22,691 bases of DNA, taken from NCBI GenBank assembly GCA_034434015.1, contig DAOUAB010000208.1, forward strand, positions 1 through 22,691, in the 5' to 3' direction. The position numbers were made by a program, and so were the translations under genes. The notes under the pieces are model-generated. The model was not told the DNA's origin. It worked only from the letters and a program-made list of their open reading frames with translations, and did no database searches. This document shows, in pieces, positions 10,267 through 18,332 of the stretch (positions are counted from its first letter, which is position 1; the number at the start of each line of letters is the position of its first letter). Source of the DNA: SpSt-583 sp034434015 (lineage in GTDB: Bacteria > Chloroflexota > Anaerolineae > Anaerolineales > UBA6663).

Positions 10267-13200
10267 GCCGCCGGCTCCGGCTGGAGACCGGCCAGTTCGG
10301 CCTCCGTCACGGCTTCGAGCGTGACCGACTGTGCCTGGGCCTCGGCCTCGGCGCGGGCCGCCGCGGTGAGCGCGGCCGCGGCCGACGCGCGCACGCGTTC
10401 CGCCCGCGAGCGCGTCGCGTAGTCGCTGGCCGGGTGATGCGCGACGATGATCGCCAGCCGGAGGGCGTCGCCGGCCCGGCCGCGGCGCGTGTAGCCGTCG
10501 GCCAGCCCGGCCAGGTTAGCCAGCAGGTGCGGGGGCGAGGCCGCCTTCCGGGCGATGAACAGGCCCAGGCGGTGCTCGGCCTCCGCCCCGGCCAGGTCGT
10601 TTTGCGCCAGCCGGATGTCGCCGGAGACGACCAGCGTCCGCGCCCACGAGTCGTACCAGCGATGGCGGCTGTAGATCTCGAGGGCGGGCTGCAGCGTCCG
10701 GGCGGCGCGCGCCGGGTCGCCCAGCGCGGCCTCGGCCATCGCCAGGTGCTCCAGCGAAAAGGTCTCGGAGCCGGTCTGGCCGGCCGCCTGCCGCAGGCGC
10801 AGGCCCTCGGTGAACAGCCGCTGCGCCTCCGCGTAGCGGCCGGTGTCGTACTCCACCAGGCCCAGGTTGTCGAGCGAGCCCGCGATCCCCAGCGCGTCGC
10901 CGATCTCGCGCGAGATCTCCAGGCTCAGCTCGTGCTGGCGGCGGGCCTCGTCAAAATCCCCCATGCGCCGGCTCAGGTAGCCGAAGTAGTCGTGGCACAA
11001 CGACGTCGCCCAGCGGTCGCCCAGCGCCTCGGCCAGTTCCAGGCTGGCCAGGTAACAATCGCGCGCCTCGGCGTACTCGCCGACGTGGTGCAGCAGCTCG
11101 CCCAGCGCGCTGAGGGTGGTCGCCCGGCCCCAGTCGTCGCCGTCCTCGCGCTGGAGGCGGAGGACGTCGTCGAAGAGGCGGCGCGCCTCGTCCATGTCGC
11201 CCAGGTAGCGGGCCCGCCAGGCGAAGTAGGGCAGGACCAGGGCCTGGCCCCAGCGGTCGCCCCGCGCCTGAAAATATGCCAGGCACTCCTGGGCGATCTG
11301 CACATCGTGGAGCGGATCCTCGCTCACACCCGCCAGGCCGGCGAAGAGGCCGGTGAAGATGCGCGTGTCCTCGGAGACGCCGCCCGCGGGGTCGGTGGCG
11401 CGGGCCCGGCTCTGGAGGATGAGCCGGGCCGCGCGATGCAGGTGGCTGTTGCGGTAGCACAGCCAGCCCAGGTAGGTCTCGAGGCGGCAGATGAAGTCGG
11501 CGTCGCCCGAGTCCGCCAGGGATTGGAGCGCCTGCCCCAGGAGCTCTTCGCCCTCCTGGAAACGGCTGCGCATGCTGTAGAACAACGCCAGCGTTTCCAG
11601 ATACTGGCGGAGCAGATCGAGCCGGCCCTGGTCCACGGCCCAGCGCCAGCCGTTGCGGATATTCTCGATCTCGGCGCTGATCTCGTCCAGCGCCGGCCGC
11701 TGGCGGCGGCCGCGCAGATCGGCCAGGCGCTCGCTCAGAAAGCGGCCGAAGCAGGCGCTGTGCGCCTCCAGCGTGCGCGCCTGGACCTCCGGCTCGGCCG
11801 CCAGGCGCTCAGCCGCGAACTGGCGCACGGCTTCATGCAGGTCGTAACGGCCGGCCGCGTCCCGGCGCAGGAGCGATTTGTCGACCAGCGCCGTCAGCGC
11901 GGGCAGCGTCGCCCCGGCCACCTCGGCGGCGGCCTGGCGCCGGAAGCCGGCGCGGAACACCGACAGCCGCCGGAACAGGTCCTGCTCGGCGGTCGGCAGC
12001 AGCTTCCACGAATACTCAAAGACAGCCCGCAGGCTGGCGTGCCGCTCCGGGGCGTTGCGCAGAGGCGAGGCCAGGAAATCCAGGCTGCGCGCGATCTCGG
12101 CCGCGATCTCGGCGACCGACAGGGTCTTCGTCCAGGCGGCGGCCAGCTCCAGGCCGAGCGGCAGGCCCTCCACCAGCTGGCAGATGCGGACGATATGCGG
12201 GCGCTCGGCGGCGCTGAGCGTGAAGGTCCCGGAGGTGCGGCGCGCGGTCTGCACGAACAATTCCACGGCGTTGTACTCGCCGTCGGCCTCCGGGGCTTCG
12301 CCCTCCGGCACGCGCATGCCCGCCACCGGGAAGACCCATTCCTCCTGCAGGTTCAGGCGCTCGCGGGACGTGACCAGAAGCTGGAGGTGCGGCGCGGCCT
12401 GCAGGATCTCCGGCAGCAGGTCGACGGCCGCCAGCAGGTGCTCGAAGTTGTCCAGCACCAGCAGGGCGCGTTTGCCGCTGAGGAAGTTGAGCAACTGCCG
12501 CTTGTGAGCCGGCTGGCCGTCGCCCGCGGCCTGGCTGAAGAACGAGAAGCCGAGGGCGTCGGCGATAGCCGGGACGATGAAGCCCGGATCGGCCAGGGCC
12601 GTCAGGCCGACGAAGAAGACGCCGTGCTCGCGGCGCGGCGTCTGCGCCTCGGCTGCGCGCAACGCCAGCCGCGTCTTGCCCACGCCGCCCGGCCCAACCA
12701 GGGTGAGCAGGCGGCAAGCGGGGTCGGCGAGTAGCGCCGTGATTTGTTCCAGTTCCTGCGCGCGCCCGATGAAGGGCGTGGCCGGGATGGGGAGCTGGAC
12801 GATGGGCGCGGAGGCCGGCGGGGTGTGGGCGGCCGGTTTCTCCGGACCGCCTGCTTTGAAGCGCTCGTACAGCGCTCGCGTCTCGGCGGACGGCTCGACG
12901 CCCAGCTCCTCTTTCAGCCCGCGCGCGCACGCCTCGAACTGGCGCAGCGCCGCCGCCACCTGGCCGGACGCGGCGTACGCCTGCATCAGGCCGCGGTGGG
13001 CGGCCTCGTTGAGCGTGTCCAGCGCCAGCCAGCGGCGCGCGACCGGGACGGCGGCGGCCGGGTCGCGTTCCAGATGCCAGGCCGTCAACGCTTCCAGGGC
13101 GTAGGCCAGGTTCCGTTTCAGGTCTTCGGCCTGGAAGAAGACCCACTCATCGAAGCCGGGCGCGTCCTTGAGGGTGAAGCCGGCCAGGAAGTGGTCGCGG

Positions 13201-13580
13201 TACAGGTCGACGGCCGCCACCAGCGCCCGGAACCGTTCGGCGTCGCTCATCGCCTGACGCGCTGACGCAATCTCCGCGCGGAACTGATTGATGTCGGTCC
13301 GGGCCTCGCCGGCGAGGCCGACGCCCTCGCGGTCAGCTTCCACCCGGCCTTCACCCAGGACCTGGTTGAGCTCCCATAACGCGCGACGCAGGTAAGCCGA
13401 GGCCCGGCTCTGGTCATAATCCGGCCAAAACAAAGCGGCCAGGGCCTCGCGGCTGTGGCGTCCTCCGTTCACGGCCAGATAGATGAGCAGAGCCAGCGCC
13501 TTGCGCCGGTCCGTGGACACGGGCCGCCCATCCACCACCGCCTGGGGTGCCCCGAACAACGTGAGCGTGAGGCCGGACAT
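10263..13580 (-). CDS. AfsR/SARP-like transcriptional regulator: wHTH-BTAD-NTPase-TPR
   Basis: A 1105-residue multi-domain regulator. An OmpR-type winged helix (about 1-92) precedes a bacterial transcriptional activator domain (about 95-245). A STAND-class NTPase (about 265-560) follows, with FIGRAQELEQI, Walker A GPGGVGKT (296-303), Walker B LLVLDN (373-378), SRERL (405-409) and GLPLGLELAAAW. The rest (about 640-1085) is TPR-like, with repeats such as GEYAEARDCYLASLELAEALGD. Such proteins use ATP-dependent oligomerisation to gate DNA binding; the target genes here are unknown. I chose the ATG at 13580, where the wHTH begins. TATAAT lies at 13590-13595, exactly 6 nt before an in-frame GTG that directly precedes this ATG, so translation may be leaderless from that GTG. 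Coupled with the downstream MOSC gene. Confidence 0.9.
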   Translation of the reverse strand: MSGLTLTLFGAPQAVVDGRPVSTDRRKALALLIYLAVNGGRHSREALAALFWPDYDQSRASAYLRRALWELNQVLGEGRVEADREGVGLAGEARTDINQFRAEIASARQAMSDAERFRALVAAVDLYRDHFLAGFTLKDAPGFDEWVFFQAEDLKRNLAYALEALTAWHLERDPAAAVPVARRWLALDTLNEAAHRGLMQAYAASGQVAAALRQFEACARGLKEELGVEPSAETRALYERFKAGGPEKPAAHTPPASAPIVQLPIPATPFIGRAQELEQITALLADPACRLLTLVGPGGVGKTRLALRAAEAQTPRREHGVFFVGLTALADPGFIVPAIADALGFSFFSQAAGDGQPAHKRQLLNFLSGKRALLVLDNFEHLLAAVDLLPEILQAAPHLQLLVTSRERLNLQEEWVFPVAGMRVPEGEAPEADGEYNAVELFVQTARRTSGTFTLSAAERPHIVRICQLVEGLPLGLELAAAWTKTLSVAEIAAEIARSLDFLASPLRNAPERHASLRAVFEYSWKLLPTAEQDLFRRLSVFRAGFRRQAAAEVAGATLPALTALVDKSLLRRDAAGRYDLHEAVRQFAAERLAAEPEVQARTLEAHSACFGRFLSERLADLRGRRQRPALDEISAEIENIRNGWRWAVDQGRLDLLRQYLETLALFYSMRSRFQEGEELLGQALQSLADSGDADFICRLETYLGWLCYRNSHLHRAARLILQSRARATDPAGGVSEDTRIFTGLFAGLAGVSEDPLHDVQIAQECLAYFQARGDRWGQALVLPYFAWRARYLGDMDEARRLFDDVLRLQREDGDDWGRATTLSALGELLHHVGEYAEARDCYLASLELAEALGDRWATSLCHDYFGYLSRRMGDFDEARRQHELSLEISREIGDALGIAGSLDNLGLVEYDTGRYAEAQRLFTEGLRLRQAAGQTGSETFSLEHLAMAEAALGDPARAARTLQPALEIYSRHRWYDSWARTLVVSGDIRLAQNDLAGAEAEHRLGLFIARKAASPPHLLANLAGLADGYTRRGRAGDALRLAIIVAHHPASDYATRSRAERVRASAAAALTAAARAEAEAQAQSVTLEAVTEAELAGLQPEPAA

Positions 13581-13589
13581 CACACCGGG

Positions 13590-13595
13590 ATTATA
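13590..13595 (-). promoter_or_regulatory. -10 element of the AfsR-like gene
   Basis: A consensus TATAAT on the minus strand, followed by CCCGGT then GTG-ATG. The spacing places the transcript start at the GTG, so no ribosome binding site could be transcribed. No good -35 is seen 16-18 nt upstream. Confidence 0.5.
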
Positions 13596-13621
13596 GACCA
13601 GGGGGGTGGACGCCGGCGGCC

Positions 13622-13641
13622 TCCGACCAAAGTCGGATTTT
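13622..13641 (+). terminator. Short stem-loop with T-run in the divergent gap
   Basis: TCCGAC (13622-13627), loop CAAA, GTCGGA (13632-13637), then TTTT. A 6-bp stem with a T-run on the plus strand, upstream of the ParB-like gene. It could be an attenuator or part of a repeat; no plus-strand gene precedes it. Confidence 0.25.
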
Positions 13642-13742
13642 CCAGGAAACGCGGACCGAAACGGCCGGGGACGCGGCGCCGAACCGGGGCGGAAACGGGC
13701 GCGGCGTAGAGTGTGGGCAGAGTGGAGCGCAGGAGAGACACC

Positions 13743-14186
13743 ATGTACGCCGACGCCGCCTTCAACATCAGCTTCCAGCCCCGGGGCGCTCGCCGCCGGG
13801 CCGCCGCCGCTTTCGAGAACGCCTACTGGCGCGGCCTGCTGGACCGGTTCTGGGCGAAACTGACCGGCCACGCGCACCGGTTGTTGACCCTGCCGGCCCG
13901 TCTGGGCGAGCAGCACTTCATCGGCGCGCAGGCGGTGGCCGTGGACCGGATCCGGGGCACCGAGAACCGCTCCGACGACTTCGACGCCGACTTCCATCCC
14001 CTGACCCTGACCAGCCGGGACCGGTGGGTGAGCGTGTTCACGGCCTGGTCAAAAGGGGCGGCGCTGCCGCCGGTGGAACTGGTGAAGGTCAGGGATGCGT
14101 ATTTCGTGCGCGACGGCCACCACCGCATCTCGGTGGCGCGCGCCCTGGGCCGCGATTACGTGGACGCAATCGTGGTCGAGGCATAG
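13743..14186 (+). CDS. Small ParB/sulfiredoxin-fold protein
   Basis: This 147-residue protein ends with the ParB-like core PPVELVKVRDAYFVRDGHHRISVARALG (long motif at about 109-136; key residues D124, G125, H126, H127 and R128). In ParB-type CTPase and sulfiredoxin-like folds this DGHHR segment forms the nucleotide site. The N-terminal 100 residues are basic and helical, without a helix-turn-helix or the dimerisation domain of true ParB, so chromosome partitioning is unlikely. The ATG at 13743 follows GGAG at a 9-nt spacing. It is divergent from the AfsR-like gene. Its TAG stop lies inside the palindrome at 14180-14220. Function unknown. Confidence 0.75.
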   Translation: MYADAAFNISFQPRGARRRAAAAFENAYWRGLLDRFWAKLTGHAHRLLTLPARLGEQHFIGAQAVAVDRIRGTENRSDDFDADFHPLTLTSRDRWVSVFTAWSKGAALPPVELVKVRDAYFVRDGHHRISVARALGRDYVDAIVVEA

Positions 14187-14220
14187 TAGAGACGTCCCGC
14201 CGGGACGTCTCTACTATGCC
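14180..14220. terminator. 41-nt palindrome containing both stop codons of a convergent gene pair
   Basis: Left arm GGCATAGTAGAGACGTCCCG (14180-14199), one central C, and a perfectly complementary right arm (14201-14220). The plus-strand ParB-like gene stops at TAG 14184-14186 and the minus-strand helicase at TAG 14216-14214, so both end with GCA-TAG encoded by the two arms. It probably serves as a bidirectional terminator and belongs to the GTAGAGACG repeat family. Confidence 0.65.
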
Positions 14221-16907
14221 CGCAATGATTTTTCCGCCAGGCGGCGCGCCAGGTCCTTGACGTCCAGGTCCTCCACACCCACCGGTCCCACGCAGGCCGG
14301 GCAGCCGTTGCGGCAGGGGCAGGCGTTGATCAACTCGAAAGCGCCCCGCAGTAATTCGGTCCGCAGCGTGTAGAGCTGCTCGGCCAACCCCATCCCCTCC
14401 GGCGTCTGGTCATACAGCGTGATGGTCGGCGCGCCGGTCTCCTTCGAGCGCGGCTCGGCCAGCAGGCCCACGTCGCGCGGGTCGCACATCAGGAAGAGCG
14501 GGGCGACGTTGCCCAGGGCGTGGGCCAGGCCGCCCAGCGCAGTCTGCGTGCCGCGCGCCATCTCCACGCGCTGATGACAGCTCGCGCACAGCGTGATCAG
14601 GTTGTCCAGCGCGTTCGCCGGGCGGTGATTTTCGTTCACGCCGGGGATATAACCGAAGGACCGGAACGGCCGCAGATGATGCACGTCGTGCTGGCGGCTC
14701 CTTCTCCGGCTTTCCCCTGGCGCATCAGCGCCGGGAGAGAGGTGGGGGGAGGGTTCCGGCCGCCCGCACTGGCGGCAACGGTATCCGTCACGGGCGCGGG
14801 CCGCGTCGCGCTGTCGTTCCCAGTCCGGCCCATAATTGTTCGCGCCCAGGCGGATGCCCTCCAGGGCCAGCGCCTTCGCCAGGTCCGGCGGGAACCACAG
14901 CCAGTAGCCCGTGGTCTGGAACTCGCGCGCCGGCAGGTCGATCTCGCCGTAGCCCAGCGTCTCGTGGGTGTAGCGCTTCACCTGCCGGAAGCTGACGGCC
15001 TGGGCCGTGATCAATAACTCTCCCCAGGCGTGGGATGGCGTGAGTGGGGACGGGGGGCGGGGGGCGTGTAATGGTGAACTCTCCCCGGTTCCCTGGCTCA
15101 GCGGCGCGTCTGCCTCCGCCACGCTCACGATCTCGATATCCACGGCCTCGCCCGCCTCGGTGAAGTAATCCACCTCCTGCGGTTGCGCGTGCGCCAGCCC
15201 GTTCTCCCAATCCAGCTTCGTGATCAGGTAGGCGCGGCCCTCGTGCAGGTAGACCGCGCCGGTGTGGACGCGCACCGGCGCCGTCGCCCGGTCCACCTCG
15301 CCGATGACGCGCGGCCGGGCATCCGGCGCGTCGACGGCTTGAATCAGGATCCGGTCGCCTGTCGCCGACCGGAGCGAGATGGCCTCCGCCGGGTACGCGC
15401 TGCCCACCCAGCGGTAGGTGCCGTGGCTCAGGTGGACCTCGCCCTCGTCGGCCAGCGCGTCCAGCAGGGCGGGGACGTCGGTGAAGGCCCCGAACGACTC
15501 GCCCGGCGCGAACGGCAGCTCGAACACGGCGCAGCGCAGATGGCTGGCGAGCAGGCCCAGGTTGTCCGGGTTGAGGCGGGCATGCTCCGGCGAGCGCTCG
15601 AAGAAGTAACGCGGGTGCGCGGCCAGGAACTGGTCCAGCGGCGCGGCCGAGCACACCAGGACCACGGCGCTGGTCTCGGCCCGGCGCCCGGCGCGGCCGG
15701 CCTGCTGCCAGGTGGACGCGATGGTGCCCGGGTAGCCGGCCATCACCACCGCCCCCAGCTGGCCGATGTCCACGCCCAGCTCCAGGGCGTTGGTGGCCAC
15801 CACGCCGCGCACACGGCCGTCGCGCAGTCCGCGCTCGATCTCGCGCCGCTCCAGCGGCAGATAGCCGCCCCGGTAACCGCGGATGGCCTCGCGCGCCCGG
15901 TCCGCGTCGCCGCCGGCCGCGTCGCGGACGTAGCCCAGCAGGATTTCCGTGGCGTTGCGCGAGCGCGCGAACAGCGCCGTCTGCACGCCGTCTTTCAGAA
16001 ATTCGCTCGTCAGCCGCTGCGCCTCCAATAGATACGACCGCCGCACGCCGGTGACGGCGTCCAGCACCGGCGGGTTGTAGACGAGGAAGTGCTTCTCGGC
16101 CCGCGGCGCGCCGTCGTCGTCCACCAGCGTCACCGGCGCCTCGATCAGGCGCTCGGCCAGCTCGCGCGGGTTGGCGATGGTGGCCGACGCGCACAGGAAC
16201 TGCGGGCGGGAGCCGTAGAACGCGCACAGGCGCTTGAGGCGGCGCAGCACGTTGGCCAGGTGCGAGCCGAACAGCCCGCGGTAAACGTGCAGCTCGTCCA
16301 ACACCACGTAGCGCAGCCCGGCCAGCCACTCCGCCCAATTGGGATGGTGGGGCAGGAGGCCGGCGTGCAGCATGTCCGGATTGGAGATCAGCACGCCGCT
16401 GGCCCTGCGGATCTGCGGGCGCTGCGCCTGCGGCGTGTCGCCGTCGTAGATGTGGACCGAGGACGAAAGACGCTGGACGGGCCGCGCCTCTTCGTCCTGC
16501 GCCCTTCGCTTCTCGCCCGGCGGGTCTCGTCCGTCGAGCGCCGCGATCAGGCCCGCCAGCTCATCTGCCTGGTCCTGGGCCAGCGCCTTGGTCGGGAACA
16601 GGTACAGCGCCCGCGCGGCCGGGTCGGCCAGCAGGGTGTTGAGCACCGGCAGGTTGTAGGCCAGCGTCTTGCCCGAGGCCGTGCCGGTGACGACGACGAC
16701 GTGCTCGCCGCGCAGGGCGGCTTCGATCGCCTGGGCCTGGTGGCGGTAGAGCTTCTGGATGTTCTGTGACTGGAGACAGGCGATCAGGCGCGGATCGAGG
16801 CCGGCCGGAAAGGGCGCATAGCGGGCGGGCCGGGCCGGCAGGCGCTCCCAGGCGGCCACGTTGTCCATGAATTGCCGGTCGAGGCGCAGGCGGTGAAGGG
16901 TCTGCAT
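14214..16907 (-). CDS. MrfA/YprA-type DEAD/DEAH helicase with inserted HNH domain
   Basis: An 897-residue superfamily 2 helicase. Residues about 30-420 are the two RecA domains: YRHQAQAI, Walker A TGTASGKT (74-81), DELH (204-207), SAT (241-243), ATNALELGVDIG and QQAGRAGRR. The C-terminal DUF1998 region ends with the four-cysteine cluster C863, C865, C869, C872 seen in MrfA, a mitomycin-repair helicase of Bacillus subtilis. Between them (about 700-790) is an HNH-type module: DGYRCRQCG (C711, C714), HDVHHLRPF (H743, H744) and LCASCHQRVE (C774, C777). DNA repair by 3'-5' unwinding is inferred from MrfA. Two low-complexity, repeat-like inserts sit at about 603-630 and 717-738. It starts 9 nt after the DUF92 stop with no Shine-Dalgarno sequence; last gene of the six-gene operon. 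Confidence 0.9.
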   Translation of the reverse strand: MQTLHRLRLDRQFMDNVAAWERLPARPARYAPFPAGLDPRLIACLQSQNIQKLYRHQAQAIEAALRGEHVVVVTGTASGKTLAYNLPVLNTLLADPAARALYLFPTKALAQDQADELAGLIAALDGRDPPGEKRRAQDEEARPVQRLSSSVHIYDGDTPQAQRPQIRRASGVLISNPDMLHAGLLPHHPNWAEWLAGLRYVVLDELHVYRGLFGSHLANVLRRLKRLCAFYGSRPQFLCASATIANPRELAERLIEAPVTLVDDDGAPRAEKHFLVYNPPVLDAVTGVRRSYLLEAQRLTSEFLKDGVQTALFARSRNATEILLGYVRDAAGGDADRAREAIRGYRGGYLPLERREIERGLRDGRVRGVVATNALELGVDIGQLGAVVMAGYPGTIASTWQQAGRAGRRAETSAVVLVCSAAPLDQFLAAHPRYFFERSPEHARLNPDNLGLLASHLRCAVFELPFAPGESFGAFTDVPALLDALADEGEVHLSHGTYRWVGSAYPAEAISLRSATGDRILIQAVDAPDARPRVIGEVDRATAPVRVHTGAVYLHEGRAYLITKLDWENGLAHAQPQEVDYFTEAGEAVDIEIVSVAEADAPLSQGTGESSPLHAPRPPSPLTPSHAWGELLITAQAVSFRQVKRYTHETLGYGEIDLPAREFQTTGYWLWFPPDLAKALALEGIRLGANNYGPDWERQRDAARARDGYRCRQCGRPEPSPHLSPGADAPGESRRRSRQHDVHHLRPFRSFGYIPGVNENHRPANALDNLITLCASCHQRVEMARGTQTALGGLAHALGNVAPLFLMCDPRDVGLLAEPRSKETGAPTITLYDQTPEGMGLAEQLYTLRTELLRGAFELINACPCRNGCPACVGPVGVEDLDVKDLARRLAEKSLRA
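14697..14757. repeat. Repeat-derived insertion inside the helicase HNH region
   Basis: The segment reads TTCTCCGGCTTTCCCC, then a TGGCGC-ATCA-GCGCCG hairpin, then GGGAGAGAGGTGGGGGG. Style and the TCCGGCTTTCCC core resemble the intergenic repeat at 7795-7886. It encodes the proline/serine/arginine-rich stretch between the first CxxC and the HH of the HNH module and keeps the frame open. Confidence 0.4.
15016..15086. repeat. 10-bp direct repeats flanking a G-rich insert in the helicase gene
   Basis: AACTCTCCCC occurs at 15016-15025 and 15077-15086. The DNA between is G-rich on plus (CGGGGGGCGGGGGGCG) and encodes the proline-rich stretch near residues 608-630. The flanking repeats look like the scar of an insertion or slippage. 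Confidence 0.4.
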
Positions 16908-16916
16908 GCAACGCGG

Positions 16917-17738
16917 TTAAGCGAACCCCATCAGGAAAGCCGCCAGAAGCGCGCCGGCGACCGAGCTGACGAAGTTCACCCAGTCGTTGTCCAGCCAGCG
17001 CCAGCCGCGCCGGGGCCGGGTCGGCGCGCCGCACAGATGGAACGGGTGGCGCTCGGTCTCCTTGCCGCAGGCCTCGCAGAGGTAGATGGCCTGCACCGTC
17101 GCGCCGAGCCAGGAGTCGATTAGCGAGCCGGCCAGGCCGGCCAGCGCCCCGGCCCCGGCCAGCGCGAGCGCCCGGGCCGGCGCGCCGCCCGCGGCCAGGT
17201 CGAACCCGGCCGCCGTCAGCCCGATCAGGGCCGCGCCGCCCAGCGCCGCCAGCGTGCCGGCGGCGGAGACCGCGCCCGATGTGCCGGCCTCGGCCTCGCG
17301 CAGCGTCGTGATCAGGCGCGGGCGGGCGCGGTTGAGCACGCCCAGTTCCGTGGCCCAGGTGTCGGCGTTAACGCTGGCGATGGCGCCGACGAAGGCCGCC
17401 CACCACAGCGGGCTCGGCCACAGCGCATGGGCGATCACGATCAGCGCGCCCGCGCCGCCGTTGGCCAGCGTCTGCGCCAGGTCGCGCCGGCTGCCCTTGC
17501 TGAACTTCTCGGCCAGCGCCGCCTTGCGCTGCTCTTTGTAGTGGGAGAGGAAGCTCGAGGAGACGAAGAACACGACCAGCAGCGTCCCCCAGGCCCAGCC
17601 GCCCAGGCCGAAGATGGTCGCGCCGATCAGCACCGCGCCCAGCGCGCCGGAACGCGAGAGCGAGCCGCGCCGGTAGGCGACCAGGGCGATCAGGCCCGCC
17701 AGCGCCAGGCCGACCGCCAGTTGGCTGAGGAGTTCCAT
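16917..17738 (-). CDS. DUF92 family integral membrane protein
   Basis: A 273-residue membrane protein with about six to seven hydrophobic helices. Family signatures: AYRRGSLSRSGALGAVLIGATIFG at the start, the FFVSSSFLSHYKE loop, GGAGALIVI, the SVNADTWATELG motif, and GSLIDSWLGATVQ. DUF92 includes plant VTE6 (phytyl-phosphate kinase) and eukaryotic TMEM19; a polyprenyl-phosphate kinase role is possible but unproven here. A Cys-containing loop (CEACGKETERHPFHLC) precedes the last helix, as in bacterial relatives. I chose ATG 17738, but GGAG touches it, so TTG at 17747 with GAGG upstream is a real alternative. Fifth gene of the operon, 45 nt after the previous stop. Confidence 0.85.
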   Translation of the reverse strand: MELLSQLAVGLALAGLIALVAYRRGSLSRSGALGAVLIGATIFGLGGWAWGTLLVVFFVSSSFLSHYKEQRKAALAEKFSKGSRRDLAQTLANGGAGALIVIAHALWPSPLWWAAFVGAIASVNADTWATELGVLNRARPRLITTLREAEAGTSGAVSAAGTLAALGGAALIGLTAAGFDLAAGGAPARALALAGAGALAGLAGSLIDSWLGATVQAIYLCEACGKETERHPFHLCGAPTRPRRGWRWLDNDWVNFVSSVAGALLAAFLMGFA

Positions 17739-17764
17739 CTCCGTCAAGTTGCGCCTCGCGCACG

Positions 17765-17790
17765 ACGCATTACGCAACACGCATTACGCA
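17765..17790. repeat. Direct repeat of ACGCATTACGCA
   Basis: Exact 12-bp copies at 17765-17776 and 17779-17790, with a further ATTA remnant. They span the stop codon of the small membrane protein and the gap before the DUF92 gene. Short tandem ACGCATTACGC runs are frequent intergenic filler in related genomes, from general familiarity. Confidence 0.6.
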
Positions 17791-18332
17791 TTAACGACGC
17801 GCCTCACCCTGCCTCGGATCAACCCCCAGGCGCCGCCCACGATGATATACAGCCCCGCCAGGCCGAGCACGCCGAACTTGACGCCGGCCGCTATCGCCGC
17901 CACCCGCAGGGCCGTCTCAGCCGCCAGGGCGGGCGGCAGGGCGCTCAACAACATCACGTTCTCCAGCAGGTCCCACGCCCAGGCCGCGAACGGCATGAGG
18001 CTGAGCCAGAGCCCCAGCGTCTGCGCCAGGCCGGAGGTCGCCCGGGCCACCATCAGGGCCAGGCCGGCGAAGAGCAGGGCGTAGGCCGGCATAAACAGGA
18101 AATCCAGCCACAACGATTGGCGCGCGGCGGCCAGGCCGGCCGCGCCCCAGGCCTCCGTCATCTCGGCCAGCCGGGCCGGAGCGCCGGCGAATTCCAGGTC
18201 CACGATGGTGTAGGGCGCCAGCGGCCGGTGCAGGCCGTCAAAGACGAAGGCAAAGGCAACCGTCGCCACGAGGGCCGCCAGCGTCACCGCCAGGACGACG
18301 CGTTGGGAGGGGAGATGCAGTAAAGCCGTCAT
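17784..18332 (-). CDS. Small four-helix membrane protein of unknown function
   Basis: A 182-residue protein with hydrophobic segments at about 11-33, 75-96, 103-125 and 143-170. Between the first two lies a soluble loop with APYTIVDLEFAGAPARLAEM, a pattern I have seen in uncharacterised membrane proteins. DLLENVMLL before helix four is polar and may be functional. Its ATG overlaps the epimerase TGA as ATGA, so it is translationally coupled; longer in-frame starts that run into the epimerase gene are rejected. No known function is assigned. Confidence 0.7.
   Translation of the reverse strand: MTALLHLPSQRVVLAVTLAALVATVAFAFVFDGLHRPLAPYTIVDLEFAGAPARLAEMTEAWGAAGLAAARQSLWLDFLFMPAYALLFAGLALMVARATSGLAQTLGLWLSLMPFAAWAWDLLENVMLLSALPPALAAETALRVAAIAAGVKFGVLGLAGLYIIVGGAWGLIRGRVRRVVNA

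Noticed and set aside
10434..12734. Long plus-strand open frame antisense to the AfsR-like gene
   Set aside because: Same antisense artefact of high-GC codon use; no recognisable motif, and the opposite strand has intact Walker motifs and TPRs.
13581..13997. Longer start for the AfsR-like protein at 13997
   Set aside because: It would run through the promoter and overlap the divergent ParB-like gene; the winged helix begins at 13580.
13743..14186. Chromosome-partitioning ParB
   Set aside because: Only the DGHHR fold core is present; there is no helix-turn-helix, no dimerisation domain, no ParA neighbour and no parS-like site seen.
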